Assembly (NCBI RefSeq): GCF_036010505.1
Contig: NZ_CP108569.1
Coordinates: 6,172,501-6,236,500, forward strand
DNA: 64,000 nt
Direction: 5' to 3'
Source: Streptomyces sp. NBC_01197
Lineage (GTDB): Bacteria > Actinomycetota > Actinomycetes > Streptomycetales > Streptomycetaceae
Position 1 is the first letter of the stretch; every line of letters begins with the position of its first letter. The notes below the pieces were generated by a model. That model searched no databases, was not told where the DNA came from, and worked only from the letters and a program-made list of their open reading frames with translations. A program made the translations under genes and the position numbers. This document shows, piece by piece, positions 38,589 to 48,086 of this stretch.

Positions 38589-38951
38589 GTGGCGGTACGA
38601 GCGGTCAGGGGAGCGGTCCAGCTGGAGCGGGACGAGGCCGGACACCTGGAGGACCAGGTCGCCGCCCTCCTCACGGCCATCCTGGAGCGCAACGGCCTCG
38701 CCGTCGACGACCTGATCAGTATCTGGTTCACCGCCACCCCCGATCTGCACAGCGCCTTCCCGGCGGCTGCCGCGCGCGGCCTCGGCATTGTGGACGTCCC
38801 GCTGATCTGCGCCCAGGAACTGGACATCGCCGGGGCCATGCCGCGCGTCGTGCGGATCCTCGCGCACATCGAGAGCGACCTGCCCAGGTCCGGGATCACG
38901 CACGTCTACCTCGGCGCCGCCGGGGCCCTGCGCAAGGACATCGCCCAGTGA
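38589..38951 (+). CDS. aroH: Chorismate mutase, AroH type
   Basis: 120 aa, the usual size of monofunctional AroH. VRAVRGAVQLERDEAGHLED starts the fold, then ISIWFTATPDLHSAFPAAAA, IVDVPLICAQELDIAGAMPR, and a late VYLGAAGALRKDIAQ. It converts chorismate to prephenate for Tyr and Phe. GTG 38589 follows AAGGAG at 38577-38582. It overlaps the tyrA gene, so the two consecutive steps are translationally coupled. Confidence 0.92.
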   Translation: MAVRAVRGAVQLERDEAGHLEDQVAALLTAILERNGLAVDDLISIWFTATPDLHSAFPAAAARGLGIVDVPLICAQELDIAGAMPRVVRILAHIESDLPRSGITHVYLGAAGALRKDIAQ

Positions 38952-40033
38952 GAACCGCCCTCGTGATCGGGACCGGGCTGGTCGGCACCTCCGCGGCCCT
39001 CGCACTCGCCGGCCGGGGGATCACGGTCCACCTCGTCGACCGCGACGAGGCCCAGGCCCGTACCGCGGCCGCGCTCGGCGCCGGAACCGACGAACCGCTC
39101 GAAGGACGGGCCGACCTCGCGATCATCGCCGTACCGCCCGCCCACGTGGCCACCACGCTGGCCGACGCGATGCGGCGCGGGGCCGCCCGGGCCTACCTCG
39201 ACGTGGCCAGCGTGAAGGGCGGGCCGCGCCGCGAGCTGGAGGAGATGGGCTGCGACCTGGCCCCGTACATCGGTACGCATCCGATGGCGGGCAAGGAGCG
39301 CTCGGGCCCGCTGGCCGCGACCGCCGACCTCTTCGAGGGGCGGCCCTGGGTGCTCACCCCGACCCGGGACACCGAGACCGAGGTGCTGAACCTGGCCCTG
39401 GAGCTGGTCGCGCTCTGCCGGGCGGTGCCCGTGGTGATGGACGCCGAGGCGCACGACCGGGCCGTGGCCCTGGTCTCGCACACCCCGCAGCTGATCTCCT
39501 CGATGGTCGCCGCCCGCCTGGAGCAGGCCGACGAGACGGTCGTACGGCTCTGCGGCCAGGGCATCAGGGACGTGACCCGGATCGCCGCATCGGACCCCCG
39601 GATGTGGGTGGAGATCCTCTCGGCCAACCCCGGTCCTGTGGCGGACGTCCTGACCGGCGTCGCCGAGGACCTGGACGAGACAGTACGGGCACTGCGCGCC
39701 CTGCAGTCCGCCGACGAGGAGAAGCGGTTCACCGGGGTGGCGGGCATCGAGGACGTGCTGAAGCGGGGCAACGCGGGCCGGGTCCGGGTGCCGGGCAAGC
39801 ACGGGGCCGCACCGGCCGCGTACGAGGTCGTGGCGGTCCTCATCAGCGACCAGCCGGGCGAGCTGGCCAGGATCTTCGCGGACGCCGGCCGGGCCGGGGT
39901 CAACATCGAGGACGTGCGGATCGAGCACGCGACCGGACAGCAGGCCGGCCTGGTGCAGCTGATGGTGGAGCCGAGCGTGGCCCCCGCCCTGGCCGCCGCG
40001 CTCCAGGAGCACGGCTGGGCGCTGCGCCAGTAG
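38948..40033 (+). CDS. tyrA: Prephenate dehydrogenase with ACT domain
   Basis: 361 aa. NAD site ALVIGTGLVGTSAALALAG; catalytic His region GTHPMAGKERSGP; HDRAVALVSHTPQLISS; and a C-terminal ACT domain (VVAVLISDQPGELARIFADA) for tyrosine feedback. It converts prephenate to 4-hydroxyphenylpyruvate. GTG 38948 overlaps the chorismate mutase stop (GTGA). Confidence 0.93.
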   Translation: MRTALVIGTGLVGTSAALALAGRGITVHLVDRDEAQARTAAALGAGTDEPLEGRADLAIIAVPPAHVATTLADAMRRGAARAYLDVASVKGGPRRELEEMGCDLAPYIGTHPMAGKERSGPLAATADLFEGRPWVLTPTRDTETEVLNLALELVALCRAVPVVMDAEAHDRAVALVSHTPQLISSMVAARLEQADETVVRLCGQGIRDVTRIAASDPRMWVEILSANPGPVADVLTGVAEDLDETVRALRALQSADEEKRFTGVAGIEDVLKRGNAGRVRVPGKHGAAPAAYEVVAVLISDQPGELARIFADAGRAGVNIEDVRIEHATGQQAGLVQLMVEPSVAPALAAALQEHGWALRQ

Positions 40034-40176
40034 CCCCCGCGCAGCAGCGCCCGGGGGCCGGGCGCGGCGCCGCCGCCGGACGGCGTAACGGGACGGCCGC
40101 CCCAGCCAGTAACCTTGTGCGGGGCGCACCGGCGTCCCGCACATACCGCCCGTGAAGCAGGAAGGTGTCCGTCACC

Positions 40177-40884
40177 GTGGAAACCGCCGCCCGGAAGACT
40201 CCGGCAGCAGTGATCGTCGCCATCGACGGCCCCTCCGGCACGGGCAAGTCCAGCACGTCGAAGGCCGTCGCCGCCAAGCTCGGGCTGAGCTACCTGGACA
40301 CGGGCGCCCAGTACCGCGCGATCACCTGGTGGATGATCAGCAACGGGGTGGACGTGCAGGACGCCGCCGCCGTCGCGAACGCCTCGGCCAAGCCCGACAT
40401 CGTCTCGGGCACCGACCCGGCCGCCCCGACGATCACCGTCGACGGCGCCGACGCCTCGGGGCCCATCCGCACCCAGGAGGTCACCGCAAAGGTCAGCGCG
40501 GTGAGCGCGGTCGCCGAGGTGCGGACCCGGATCACGGAGCTCCAGCGGGAGATCGCCGCCGCGGCCGAGGGCGGCATCGTCGTCGAGGGCCGCGACATAG
40601 GGACGACCGTCCTCCCGGACGCGGACCTCAAGGTCTTCCTGACCGCTTCCCCCGAGGCACGGGCCGCCCGCCGCAGCGGCGAGCTCAAGGGCAGCCAGGC
40701 CGCCGCCGGTCTCGCCGCCACCAGGGACGCCCTCGTCAAGCGGGACGCGGCCGACACCAGCCGTAAGACATCGCCCCTCGCCAAGGCGGACGACGCGGTC
40801 GAGGTGGACACCACGGAGCTGACCCTTCAGCAGGTCATCGAGTGCGTCGTCACCCTCGTCGAGGAGAAGCGGGCCGCCAGGTGA
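40177..40884 (+). CDS. cmk: Cytidylate kinase
   Basis: 235 aa. P-loop IDGPSGTGKSSTSKAVA, LSYLDTGAQYRAI, IVVEGRDIGTTVLPDADLKV and a late RDAADTSRK. It phosphorylates CMP and dCMP. GTG 40177 is chosen because GGAAGG lies 11 nt upstream and the sequence then starts METAARK; GTG 40165 is the alternative. It overlaps the acyltransferase gene by 4 bases. Confidence 0.94.
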   Translation: METAARKTPAAVIVAIDGPSGTGKSSTSKAVAAKLGLSYLDTGAQYRAITWWMISNGVDVQDAAAVANASAKPDIVSGTDPAAPTITVDGADASGPIRTQEVTAKVSAVSAVAEVRTRITELQREIAAAAEGGIVVEGRDIGTTVLPDADLKVFLTASPEARAARRSGELKGSQAAAGLAATRDALVKRDAADTSRKTSPLAKADDAVEVDTTELTLQQVIECVVTLVEEKRAAR

Positions 40885-41525
40885 CACCACCCGGGCCACG
40901 CGGTGCCGCGGTCGGGCGGGGCATCGGCATCGGGCTGATGTACGGCCTGTGGCGGCCCCGCGTCCTCGGCGCGTGGCAGGTCCCGGCGAGCGGGCCGGTC
41001 ATCATGGCCGTGAACCACTCGCACAACATCGACGGGCCCATGCTGATGGGGACGGCGCCCCGGCCGGTGCACTTCCTGATCAAGAAGGAGGCGTTCACCG
41101 GTCCTCTCGACCCGTTCCTGCGTGGCATCGGGCAGCTGAAAGTGGACCGCGCGACGCCCGACCGGACAGCGGTCACGGATGCCCTCGGAGTACTCGCCGG
41201 CGGGGGTGTGCTCGGGATCTTCCCCGAGGGCACCAGGGGCGAGGGCGACTTCGCCTCGCTGCGCGCGGGGCTCGCGTACTTCGCGCTGCGGGCGGGGGCG
41301 CCGATCGTCCCGGTCGCCGTCCTGGGCAGCACCGGGCGCGGCGGACGCCTCGTCAGGGCGCTGCCACCGCTGCGCACCCGGGTCGACGTGGTGTTCGGCG
41401 AGCCCTTCGACGCGGGGGACGGCAGCGGACGGCGCACGCGAAAGGCGCTGGACGAGGCCACCGTACGGATCCAGCAGCGGCTCACCGGCCACCTGGAAAG
41501 TGCCAGGCGCCTCACCGGGCGCTGA
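40881..41525 (+). CDS. 1-acyl-sn-glycerol-3-phosphate acyltransferase family (PlsC)
   Basis: 214 aa. Acyltransferase motif I NHSHNIDGPML (NHx4D) and motif III FPEGTRGEGDF are present, with VPVAVLGSTG as motif IV. It acylates a lysophospholipid at the membrane. The gene sits between cmk and der, as in many actinobacteria. GTG 40881 overlaps the cmk stop. Confidence 0.9.
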   Translation: MTPPGPRGAAVGRGIGIGLMYGLWRPRVLGAWQVPASGPVIMAVNHSHNIDGPMLMGTAPRPVHFLIKKEAFTGPLDPFLRGIGQLKVDRATPDRTAVTDALGVLAGGGVLGIFPEGTRGEGDFASLRAGLAYFALRAGAPIVPVAVLGSTGRGGRLVRALPPLRTRVDVVFGEPFDAGDGSGRRTRKALDEATVRIQQRLTGHLESARRLTGR

Positions 41526-41590
41526 GCGAGACTTGAGTAGTGGACCGCGCAACCGCGGTCCATCGATGACGCAACAGAGGAACGGACTTC

Positions 41591-43039
41591 ATGAACGACC
41601 AGCACGACCACGGAGCACTCGGCGACGCCGAGTACGCGGAGTTCATGGAGCTCGCCGCGGAGGAGGGCTTCGACGTCGAGGACGTCGAAGGCGCCCTTGA
41701 GGAGGCCTCGCACGGCCCGCTGCCCGTCCTCGCCGTCGTCGGCCGGCCGAATGTCGGCAAGTCGACCCTGGTGAACCGCATCATCGGCCGCCGCGAGGCA
41801 GTCGTCCAGGACAAGCCCGGTGTCACCCGCGACCGCGTCACGTACGAGGCCGAGTGGGCCGGCCGCCGCTTCAAGGTCGTCGACACCGGCGGCTGGGAGC
41901 AGGACGTCCTGGGCCTGGACGCCTCGGTCGCCGCACAGGCCGAGTACGCGATCGAGGCGGCCGACGCCGTGGTCTTCGTGGTCGACTCGACGGTCGGCGC
42001 GACCGACACCGACGAGGCCGTCGTCAAGCTGCTGCGCCGGGCGAACAAGCCCGTGGTGCTCTGCGCCAACAAGGTCGACGGGCAGAGCGGCGAGGCCGAC
42101 GCCAGCACGCTCTGGTCGCTCGGCCTCGGCGAGCCGCACCCCGTCTCCTCGCTGCACGGCCGCGGCACCGGCGACATGCTGGACGCCGTACTCGAAGCGC
42201 TCCCCGAGGCGCCGGCGCAGACCTTCGGCAACACCGTCGGCGGCCCGCGCCGGATCGCGCTCATCGGCCGTCCGAACGTGGGCAAGTCCTCGCTGCTCAA
42301 CAAGGTCGCGAACGAGGACCGTGTCGTCGTCAACGAGATGGCGGGCACCACCCGCGACCCGGTCGACGAGCTGATCAAGCTCGGCGGCATCGTCTGGAAG
42401 TTCATCGACACGGCGGGCATCCGCCGCCGGGTGCACCTCCAGGAGGGCGCGGACTACTACGCCTCGCTGCGTACCGCCGCCGCCGTGGAGAAGGCCGAGG
42501 TCGCGGTCGTCCTGATCGACGCCACCGAGTCCATCAGCGTCCAGGACCAGCGCATCATCACCATGGCCGTCGAGGCGGGGCGGGCGATGGTCATCGCGTT
42601 CAACAAGTGGGACAACCTCGACGAGGAGCGCCGCTACTACCTGGAGCGGGAGATCGAGACCGAACTCGGTCAGGTCGCCTGGGCGCCCCGGGTGAATGTC
42701 TCCGCCCGCACCGGGCGCCACATGGAGAAGCTGGTCCCGGCGATCGAGACGGCCATCAAGGGCTGGGAGACCCGGATCCCGACGGGCAGGCTCAACGCCT
42801 TCCTCGGTGAGATCGTCGCCGCGCACCCGCACCCGGTCCGCGGTGGAAAGCAGCCGCGCATCCTCTTCGGTACCCAGGCCGGCACGATGCCGCCGCGGTT
42901 CGTCCTCTTCGCATCAGGCTTCCTGGAGGCCGGTTACCGGCGCTTCATCGAACGCCGGCTGCGCGAGGAGTTCGGCTTCGACGGCACACCGATCCACATC
43001 TCGGTCCGGGTGCGCGAGAAGCGCGGCCGCAAGAAGTAA
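41591..43039 (+). CDS. der: Ribosome biogenesis GTPase Der (EngA)
   Basis: 482 aa. Two tandem G domains: [17 protein letters not shown] with DTGGWEQD and NKVDGQSG, then [17 protein letters not shown] with DTAGIRRRV and NKWDNL. A C-terminal KH-like domain contains [19 protein letters not shown]. It functions in 50S subunit assembly. About 45 acidic residues precede the first G domain. ATG 41591. Confidence 0.96.
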   Translation: MNDQHDHGALGDAEYAEFMELAAEEGFDVEDVEGALEEASHGPLPVLAVVGRPNVGKSTLVNRIIGRREAVVQDKPGVTRDRVTYEAEWAGRRFKVVDTGGWEQDVLGLDASVAAQAEYAIEAADAVVFVVDSTVGATDTDEAVVKLLRRANKPVVLCANKVDGQSGEADASTLWSLGLGEPHPVSSLHGRGTGDMLDAVLEALPEAPAQTFGNTVGGPRRIALIGRPNVGKSSLLNKVANEDRVVVNEMAGTTRDPVDELIKLGGIVWKFIDTAGIRRRVHLQEGADYYASLRTAAAVEKAEVAVVLIDATESISVQDQRIITMAVEAGRAMVIAFNKWDNLDEERRYYLEREIETELGQVAWAPRVNVSARTGRHMEKLVPAIETAIKGWETRIPTGRLNAFLGEIVAAHPHPVRGGKQPRILFGTQAGTMPPRFVLFASGFLEAGYRRFIERRLREEFGFDGTPIHISVRVREKRGRKK

Positions 43040-43044
43040 CAGCC

Positions 43045-43073
43045 GCCGGGCCGGTGGACGCCACCGGCCCGGC
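43045..43073. terminator. Bidirectional terminator after der
   Basis: A perfect 13-bp GC-rich stem with a 3-base loop lies between the der stop and the 3' end of the convergent small gene. Confidence 0.75.
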
Positions 43074-43078
43074 AGCTG

Positions 43079-43453
43079 TCACATGCCCCGGCGCGGGCCC
43101 GGCGGCAGCGCGGGCCGCGCCTGCCCGCCGTTGTACTGGCGCTGCCAGGCCCCGGGGTTCTCCGCCGGACGCTGCGCGCCGCCGCCCGTGTGCATCCCGC
43201 CACCGTGCATACCCGGGCCATGTGCACCCGAGCCATGCGCACCCGAGCCGGGCATCCCGGTGCCGAAAGCCGTGAAGCCGGTGTGCTCCTCATTGTTCCG
43301 GTCGCCGGGGAGCGTACGGAACGATCTGCGGTACTCGGAGTAGAGCGCGTCGTAGATCGGTGTGGCGGAACGGTTCCTCGCCGGATCCTGCGACGGGCGC
43401 ATCGCGGGAATCGGAGTCTGATACGGCTGGCGGCTCGGCTCATATGGGTGCAC
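43079..43453 (-). CDS. Streptomyces-specific small protein, His/Gly-rich tail
   Basis: 124 aa from GTG 43453; ATG 43480 is an alternative, and neither has a clear ribosome-binding site. It contains PIYDALYSEYRRSFRTLPGD, a short motif that recurs in several Streptomyces hypothetical proteins. The second half is a repeat of SGAHG, PGMHG and GGMHTGG, possibly metal-binding. Function unknown. Confidence 0.7.
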   Translation of the reverse strand: MHPYEPSRQPYQTPIPAMRPSQDPARNRSATPIYDALYSEYRRSFRTLPGDRNNEEHTGFTAFGTGMPGSGAHGSGAHGPGMHGGGMHTGGGAQRPAENPGAWQRQYNGGQARPALPPGPRRGM

Positions 43454-43519
43454 ACAGGGGCCAACGACCCCGGGCCTCATCGGATGCGGGTCGGAAGTAA
43501 CGGAATTTCCCCTGCAAAC

Positions 43520-43565
43520 ATGCCGGTAACCCCCAAACCGGAAAGGCTGGGGGTTTTACCGGCAT
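43520..43565. terminator. Terminator downstream of the 43582-44373 gene
   Basis: A long stem (ATGCCGGTAA-CCCCCA pairing with TGGGGG-TT-TTACCGGCAT) with a 2-base bulge lies between two minus-strand genes. Confidence 0.65.
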
Positions 43566-43581
43566 CCGGTCATCCGGGCTC

Positions 43582-44373
43582 TCAGGTGCCGGCCAGGGGC
43601 AGAGCGGCGGCCACCAGCGCGCCCCGCATCGCCGCCCGCTCCAGAGCGTCACGCAGCAGGTCCTCGCGGCCCTGCTGGCCGATCGAGCCCGCCGGAGCCG
43701 CGTAGACCAGTACCGTGTGCGACTTGTTGGCCGCCGTGCGCCAGCCGTCGGTGACATGGAGCGGCTGGTGCGCCTGCCACCAGGAGACGGGACTGCCGCC
43801 GCCCGTACCCGGCTGGAGGATGGCGTGCAGCTGTCCCATGGCGAGCAGTACGGACCAGCCCGGCAGAGCGCCCGGCATCTGCTCCAGACCGGCCACGGGC
43901 CGGAACCCCTGCTCGGTGAGGAGCTCCAGGAAGTCGTCGCCGGTGCCGGTGGAGCCGGGCCGGACGACCGGCGCGGTCGGCTCGACGACCAGCGCAGGGC
44001 ACAGCTCGCCCTGGATCAGCACGAGACCGCTGGTGATGCCCAGCACGGCCTGCTCCGGACCTGCCGCGGTCGGCGGGGCCTGCTGCGCGTCGGCGCTCTC
44101 GCCCGTGATGCTCCGTACGGCGCCCTGGAGCTGTGTCTCGGAGACCTTGACGACCTGCGAGGGGATGCAGGTGGCGTGGGCGAAGGCGAGCACGGCGGTC
44201 TCGTCGCCGACGAACAGGACCGTGCTGGTGCGCTCCTGCTCGGAGTCTCCGGGGGTGCGGCAGGAGGTGCAGTCGTAGCTGCCCGGGGCGTTGTCCCCGG
44301 CGAGCAGGAGATCGGCTTCTTCGTCGCCGATCTCGGCACGTACGTCCTGGCTGACGTCGAGCATGCGCGGCAC
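43582..44373 (-). CDS. Conserved Streptomyces hypothetical protein
   Basis: 263 aa. GTG 44373 is preceded by GAGGAG six bases upstream. It contains a YDCTSCRTPGD cysteine pair, VLFVGDETAVLAFAHATCIP and a middle VLGITSGLVLIQGELCPALV. The CxxC and following His/Cys could bind a metal or act in redox; no known enzyme family is recognised. The product is soluble and contains an internal duplication-like pattern of two similar alpha/beta halves. Confidence 0.75.
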   Translation of the reverse strand: MPRMLDVSQDVRAEIGDEEADLLLAGDNAPGSYDCTSCRTPGDSEQERTSTVLFVGDETAVLAFAHATCIPSQVVKVSETQLQGAVRSITGESADAQQAPPTAAGPEQAVLGITSGLVLIQGELCPALVVEPTAPVVRPGSTGTGDDFLELLTEQGFRPVAGLEQMPGALPGWSVLLAMGQLHAILQPGTGGGSPVSWWQAHQPLHVTDGWRTAANKSHTVLVYAAPAGSIGQQGREDLLRDALERAAMRGALVAAALPLAGT

Positions 44374-44480
44374 GGGTGGCTCCTCGAACTCGGTTCGTGC
44401 GCCGGGCAGTTCCCGGCCGACAAGAGAACAACGGGAGACCGGCTTCCGGGGTCACGCGTAAAGGCGGACAGAAATAGCCA

Positions 44481-44505
44481 GGGGCAGGGGGACGGGGGGG
44501 CGGGG
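44481..44505 (+). promoter_or_regulatory. G-quadruplex-forming tract
   Basis: Four G runs of 4, 5, 7 and 4 bases are separated by loops of 2, 2 and 1 bases. It is on the coding strand 111 bp upstream of the Rpf-LysM gene and in the divergent promoter region. Confidence 0.6.
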
Positions 44506-44603
44506 AGCGAGGCGCCCGGGAGGGGAAGGGCGCGCGGTCCGCCGGCCGGGTGGGACGGCCGACGCCCGACGCGCGGCACGATCATCATCTGATCCGGTCC
44601 GCT

Positions 44604-45191
<588 letters not shown>

Positions 45192-45316
45192 GGGTCCCGC
45201 GGGCGCCGAGTAGAGTCCCTTCGCACGGCAGTCACGGGTGGATATCCGGGACACCGGGGCGCCGGGGTGCCGCGGCCCCGGGCATACGGCGGCAACGCGG
45301 GGGACACGACGGCGAC

Positions 45317-46600
45317 ATGCACATTACCTTCATGCTCCACAACGCCTACGGCATCGGCGGCACGATCCGGACCACCTTCACGCTGGCCGGGACGCTGGCC
45401 CAGCAGCACGACGTGGAGATCGTCTCCGTCTTCCGGCACCTCGACCGCCCGACGCTGGGTGCTCCCGAAGGCGTACGGATGAACCACCTCCTCGATATGC
45501 GCAAGGGCAGCGGGGACTACGCCGGGGACGATCCGGACCATGCCAGGCCGGCCACCGTCTTTCCCCGGGGCGACAACCGGTACCGCCAGTACAGCCGGCT
45601 CACGGACACCCGGATCGCCGGATATCTGAAGTCCCTTGAGGCCGACGTGATCGTCGGCACCCGTCCGGGGCTCAATGTGCAGATCGCCCGCCAGGCGCGG
45701 CGCGGACCGGTGCGGGTCGGCCAGGAGCACCTCACGCTCGGCAGCCACAACGCCCTGCTGCGCCGCGAGATCCGGTACCGCTACGGCCTGCTGGACGCGG
45801 TCACCACCGTCTCCGAGGCAGACGCACACGCGTACCGCACCGGGCTGGCCCTCCCCGGCCTGCGGATCGACGCCATCCCCAACAGCGTTCCCGCGCCGCT
45901 TCTCCCGGTCTCCGACACCACGGCGAAGTGGGTCGTGGCGGCGGGCCGGCTGACCGAGACCAAGCGGTTCGACCTGCTGATCCGGGCCTTCGGCCAGGTG
46001 GTGGAGGTCCGTCCGGACTGGCGGCTGCGGATCTATGGCAGCGGCGACGCCAGCGGCAACGAGAAGAAGGCCCTGCGCGCCCTGATCGATGAACTCGGTC
46101 TGTACAACCACGTGTTCCTGATGGGCCCGGCCAACCCGATCGAGTCCGAGTGGGTCAAGGGCTCCGTGGCCGCCGTCACTTCGCGTCTGGAGTCCTTCGG
46201 CATGTCGCTCGTCGAGGCGATGCGCTCCGGGCTGCCGGTGGTCTCCACCGACTGCCCGCACGGTCCCCGCGAGATCATCAGCGACGGCGTCGACGGGCGG
46301 CTGGTGCCCGTGGGCGACACGAAGGCCATCGCGTCGGCCCTGCTCGAACTGATCGAGGACGACGCCCTGCGCGCTGCGATGGGCAGGGCGGCGCGCGACA
46401 GCTCCGCGCGCTTCGATCCGGCGCCGGTCGCGGCACGGCACGAGGCGCTCTTCACCGAACTGGCCGCCGGGCACGGCGGCGGGCCGTCCCGCGGCGCGCT
46501 GGGCGAAGGACTGCTGCGCGCCCGCGGCACGGCCGGTAGCAGGGCGTACGGACTGCGGCACCGGATCTCCGGTGCGGTGCGAAGGAGGAGGGCCGCATGA
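45317..46600 (+). CDS. Glycosyltransferase family 4
   Basis: 427 aa. The N-terminal MLHNAYGIGGTIRTTFTLAG is the acceptor-site start. The C-terminal domain carries VVAAGRLTETKRFDLLIRAF, RIYGSGDASGNEKK, and the donor-binding ESFGMSLVEAMRSGLPVVS. The last 50 residues are basic (RHRISGAVRRRRAA), fitting membrane association. It resembles teichoic-acid or exopolysaccharide glycosyltransferases; substrate unknown. The next gene starts in an ATGA overlap, so the two act together. Confidence 0.88.
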   Translation: MHITFMLHNAYGIGGTIRTTFTLAGTLAQQHDVEIVSVFRHLDRPTLGAPEGVRMNHLLDMRKGSGDYAGDDPDHARPATVFPRGDNRYRQYSRLTDTRIAGYLKSLEADVIVGTRPGLNVQIARQARRGPVRVGQEHLTLGSHNALLRREIRYRYGLLDAVTTVSEADAHAYRTGLALPGLRIDAIPNSVPAPLLPVSDTTAKWVVAAGRLTETKRFDLLIRAFGQVVEVRPDWRLRIYGSGDASGNEKKALRALIDELGLYNHVFLMGPANPIESEWVKGSVAAVTSRLESFGMSLVEAMRSGLPVVSTDCPHGPREIISDGVDGRLVPVGDTKAIASALLELIEDDALRAAMGRAARDSSARFDPAPVAARHEALFTELAAGHGGGPSRGALGEGLLRARGTAGSRAYGLRHRISGAVRRRRAA

Positions 46601-47421
46601 CGGGGACCAGCGAGGACCGGCTGCCGTACGCCGTCGACTGCACGGCCGAAGCCGACGGAACCATCCGCTTCGCCGTCGAGGCGGCCGGCCCGACCGGACT
46701 GGTACTGAAGCGGCGCAAGTCCGGCGACCGCGTCCGGCTGGCGCTCACGGAGGCTCCGGACGGCCGCCCTTCCGCGGTCCTGGAGGCCGCCGCTGAGCTC
46801 GCTGAGGGGCGCTGGGACGTCTTCACGGAGGGCGGACCGGCCGGCGAGCAGCGCGTCGAACCGGGCCTCAGGGACCTGCGGAAGCTGATCGATCGCACAC
46901 CGCCGCCGACGGCCACGACGGTGGTCGCCCGCGTCCCGTACCGCACGGCCGACGGGACGCTCGCGATCCGCAGCTGGTCCCGCTCACCGCACGCGGAAGC
47001 CGGTGAGCTCACCGGGCGGGCGGGTGCGCTGACCGTACGGGCGCAGCTGTACGGGGCGGCGCTCGGCGCGGACGCGATGGTCGAGGCGAGGCTGCGTGGT
47101 GCACCGGGGCAGGTGCACCGGGAGCCCGCGCGGACCGGCGCGGACGGAGCGTTCAGCTGCACGCTGCGTTACGGGCCACTGGCAGCCGGGGACGGTGAAG
47201 GGGCCCGGCTCTGGGACCTGTGGCTGCTGCCGGAGGGTGTGGAGGGGGGCGTTCCGGGCGTTCGGATCAGCCGGATCCTCGACGACATCGCCGACCGTAA
47301 GTCCGTCTTCGTCTACCCCGGTTCGCCGTGCGGCGACGGCGCGGTGCGGGCTGCCACGGCCACGCCGTACTACACGGTGGACAACGACCTCAGCGTGCGG
47401 ATCGACGCGCCGAAGAGCTGA
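46597..47421 (+). CDS. Conserved hypothetical protein coupled to a glycosyltransferase
   Basis: 274 aa. It is predicted to be almost entirely beta-strand, with repeats of alternating polar and hydrophobic residues such as IRFAVEAAGPTGLVLKRR and ARLWDLWLLPEGVEGGVPGV. The C-terminal FVYPGSPCGDG and ATPYYTVDNDLSVRIDAP end the fold. A similar module follows glycosyltransferases in teichoic-acid loci in other actinobacteria, where it may bind polymer; the function is inferred. ATGA overlap with the previous gene. Confidence 0.75.
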   Translation: MTGTSEDRLPYAVDCTAEADGTIRFAVEAAGPTGLVLKRRKSGDRVRLALTEAPDGRPSAVLEAAAELAEGRWDVFTEGGPAGEQRVEPGLRDLRKLIDRTPPPTATTVVARVPYRTADGTLAIRSWSRSPHAEAGELTGRAGALTVRAQLYGAALGADAMVEARLRGAPGQVHREPARTGADGAFSCTLRYGPLAAGDGEGARLWDLWLLPEGVEGGVPGVRISRILDDIADRKSVFVYPGSPCGDGAVRAATATPYYTVDNDLSVRIDAPKS

Positions 47422-47456
47422 GGGGGCAAGCATCCAGGTGGTGCGGATTCTGTAGG

Positions 47457-47516
47457 GAATTCGTGAATCAAGCACGTTCCTGCTATTTTTCTCCCCGCTC
47501 TATTCACTGGGAATTC
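47457..47516. repeat. Split inverted repeat
   Basis: GAATTCGTGAAT at 47457-47468 pairs with ATTCAC (47502-47507) and GAATTC (47511-47516), with a 3-base bulge. It may terminate the glycosyltransferase transcript or be a binding site. Confidence 0.4.
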
Positions 47517-47739
47517 TCCGCCCGTGTGCGGCCCGGTTCCCGCTGAATTCCGGGACGGTAATCCGTCCGCGGTTCACTTTGAGTGCAATGAAGATTCGGC
47601 ATGTACGGAACACCCCTTCGGGTGACGGGCCGCGGCCGAACAGGTGTGTTGGCGCTGTGACAGAAATGTGACAGCGGGCGGATGCCGGCGTGGTCCGGAC
47701 ACCGGCCCCGCCGGCCTTCCTCCGCCCCGGCCCGGGGCC

Positions 47740-47745
47740 TACGGT
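47740..47745 (+). promoter_or_regulatory. Candidate -10 box, leaderless start
   Basis: TACGGT is 7 nt before ATG 47753, with no Shine-Dalgarno between. Confidence 0.4.
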
Positions 47746-47752
47746 GGGTCCC

Positions 47753-47968
47753 ATGGCACCCATTCCGACCCCTCCCGTGCAGCCCGACGACGCCCCGGAC
47801 AGCTATGTGGGCCTCGATGAGGAGCACGCCGTGCAACTGGCCAGGGAACGCGGCTGGTCCCCCGTGAGAGCGCTGCCCACGGGCACGGTCATCACCATGG
47901 AGTTCCTGTCGGGCCGGCTCAACTTCGAGGTCGACGGGGGGAAGGTCGTCCGCTGCTGGCCGGGCTGA
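47753..47968 (+). CDS. I78-type peptidase inhibitor-like protein
   Basis: 71 aa. The core GLDEEHAVQLARERGWSPVR, followed by TVITMEFLSGRLNFEVDGGK, matches the potato-inhibitor-like I78 family consensus (serine protease inhibitors). A single Cys precedes the end (VVRCWPG). No signal peptide is seen, so it would act in the cytoplasm if it inhibits proteases. The family assignment rests on pattern only. Confidence 0.72.
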   Translation: MAPIPTPPVQPDDAPDSYVGLDEEHAVQLARERGWSPVRALPTGTVITMEFLSGRLNFEVDGGKVVRCWPG

Positions 47969-48008
47969 TCCCCCCCGCCGGGCGAGGCGCCACCCGCGTC
48001 CGCACGTA

Positions 48009-48051
48009 CGAAGGCCCCGGCCCGGGAGAGAATCCCGGGCCGGGGCCTTCG
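48009..48051. terminator. Bidirectional terminator
   Basis: An 18-bp perfect inverted repeat with a 7-base loop lies between the convergent inhibitor gene and PAP2 gene. Confidence 0.85.
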
Positions 48052-48086
48052 TGCTGCGGGGGAGTCCGTGCGTACCGCCTCCGCTG

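Larger units (their letters stand above)
47422..47752. other. AT-richer intergenic region with inverted and direct repeats
   Basis: 331 bp with lower GC than its surroundings (CTATTTTTCTCC near 47483). It contains a nested inverted repeat 47457-47516 and a TGTGACAG direct repeat near 47655-47672. No gene is visible. Confidence 0.5.
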
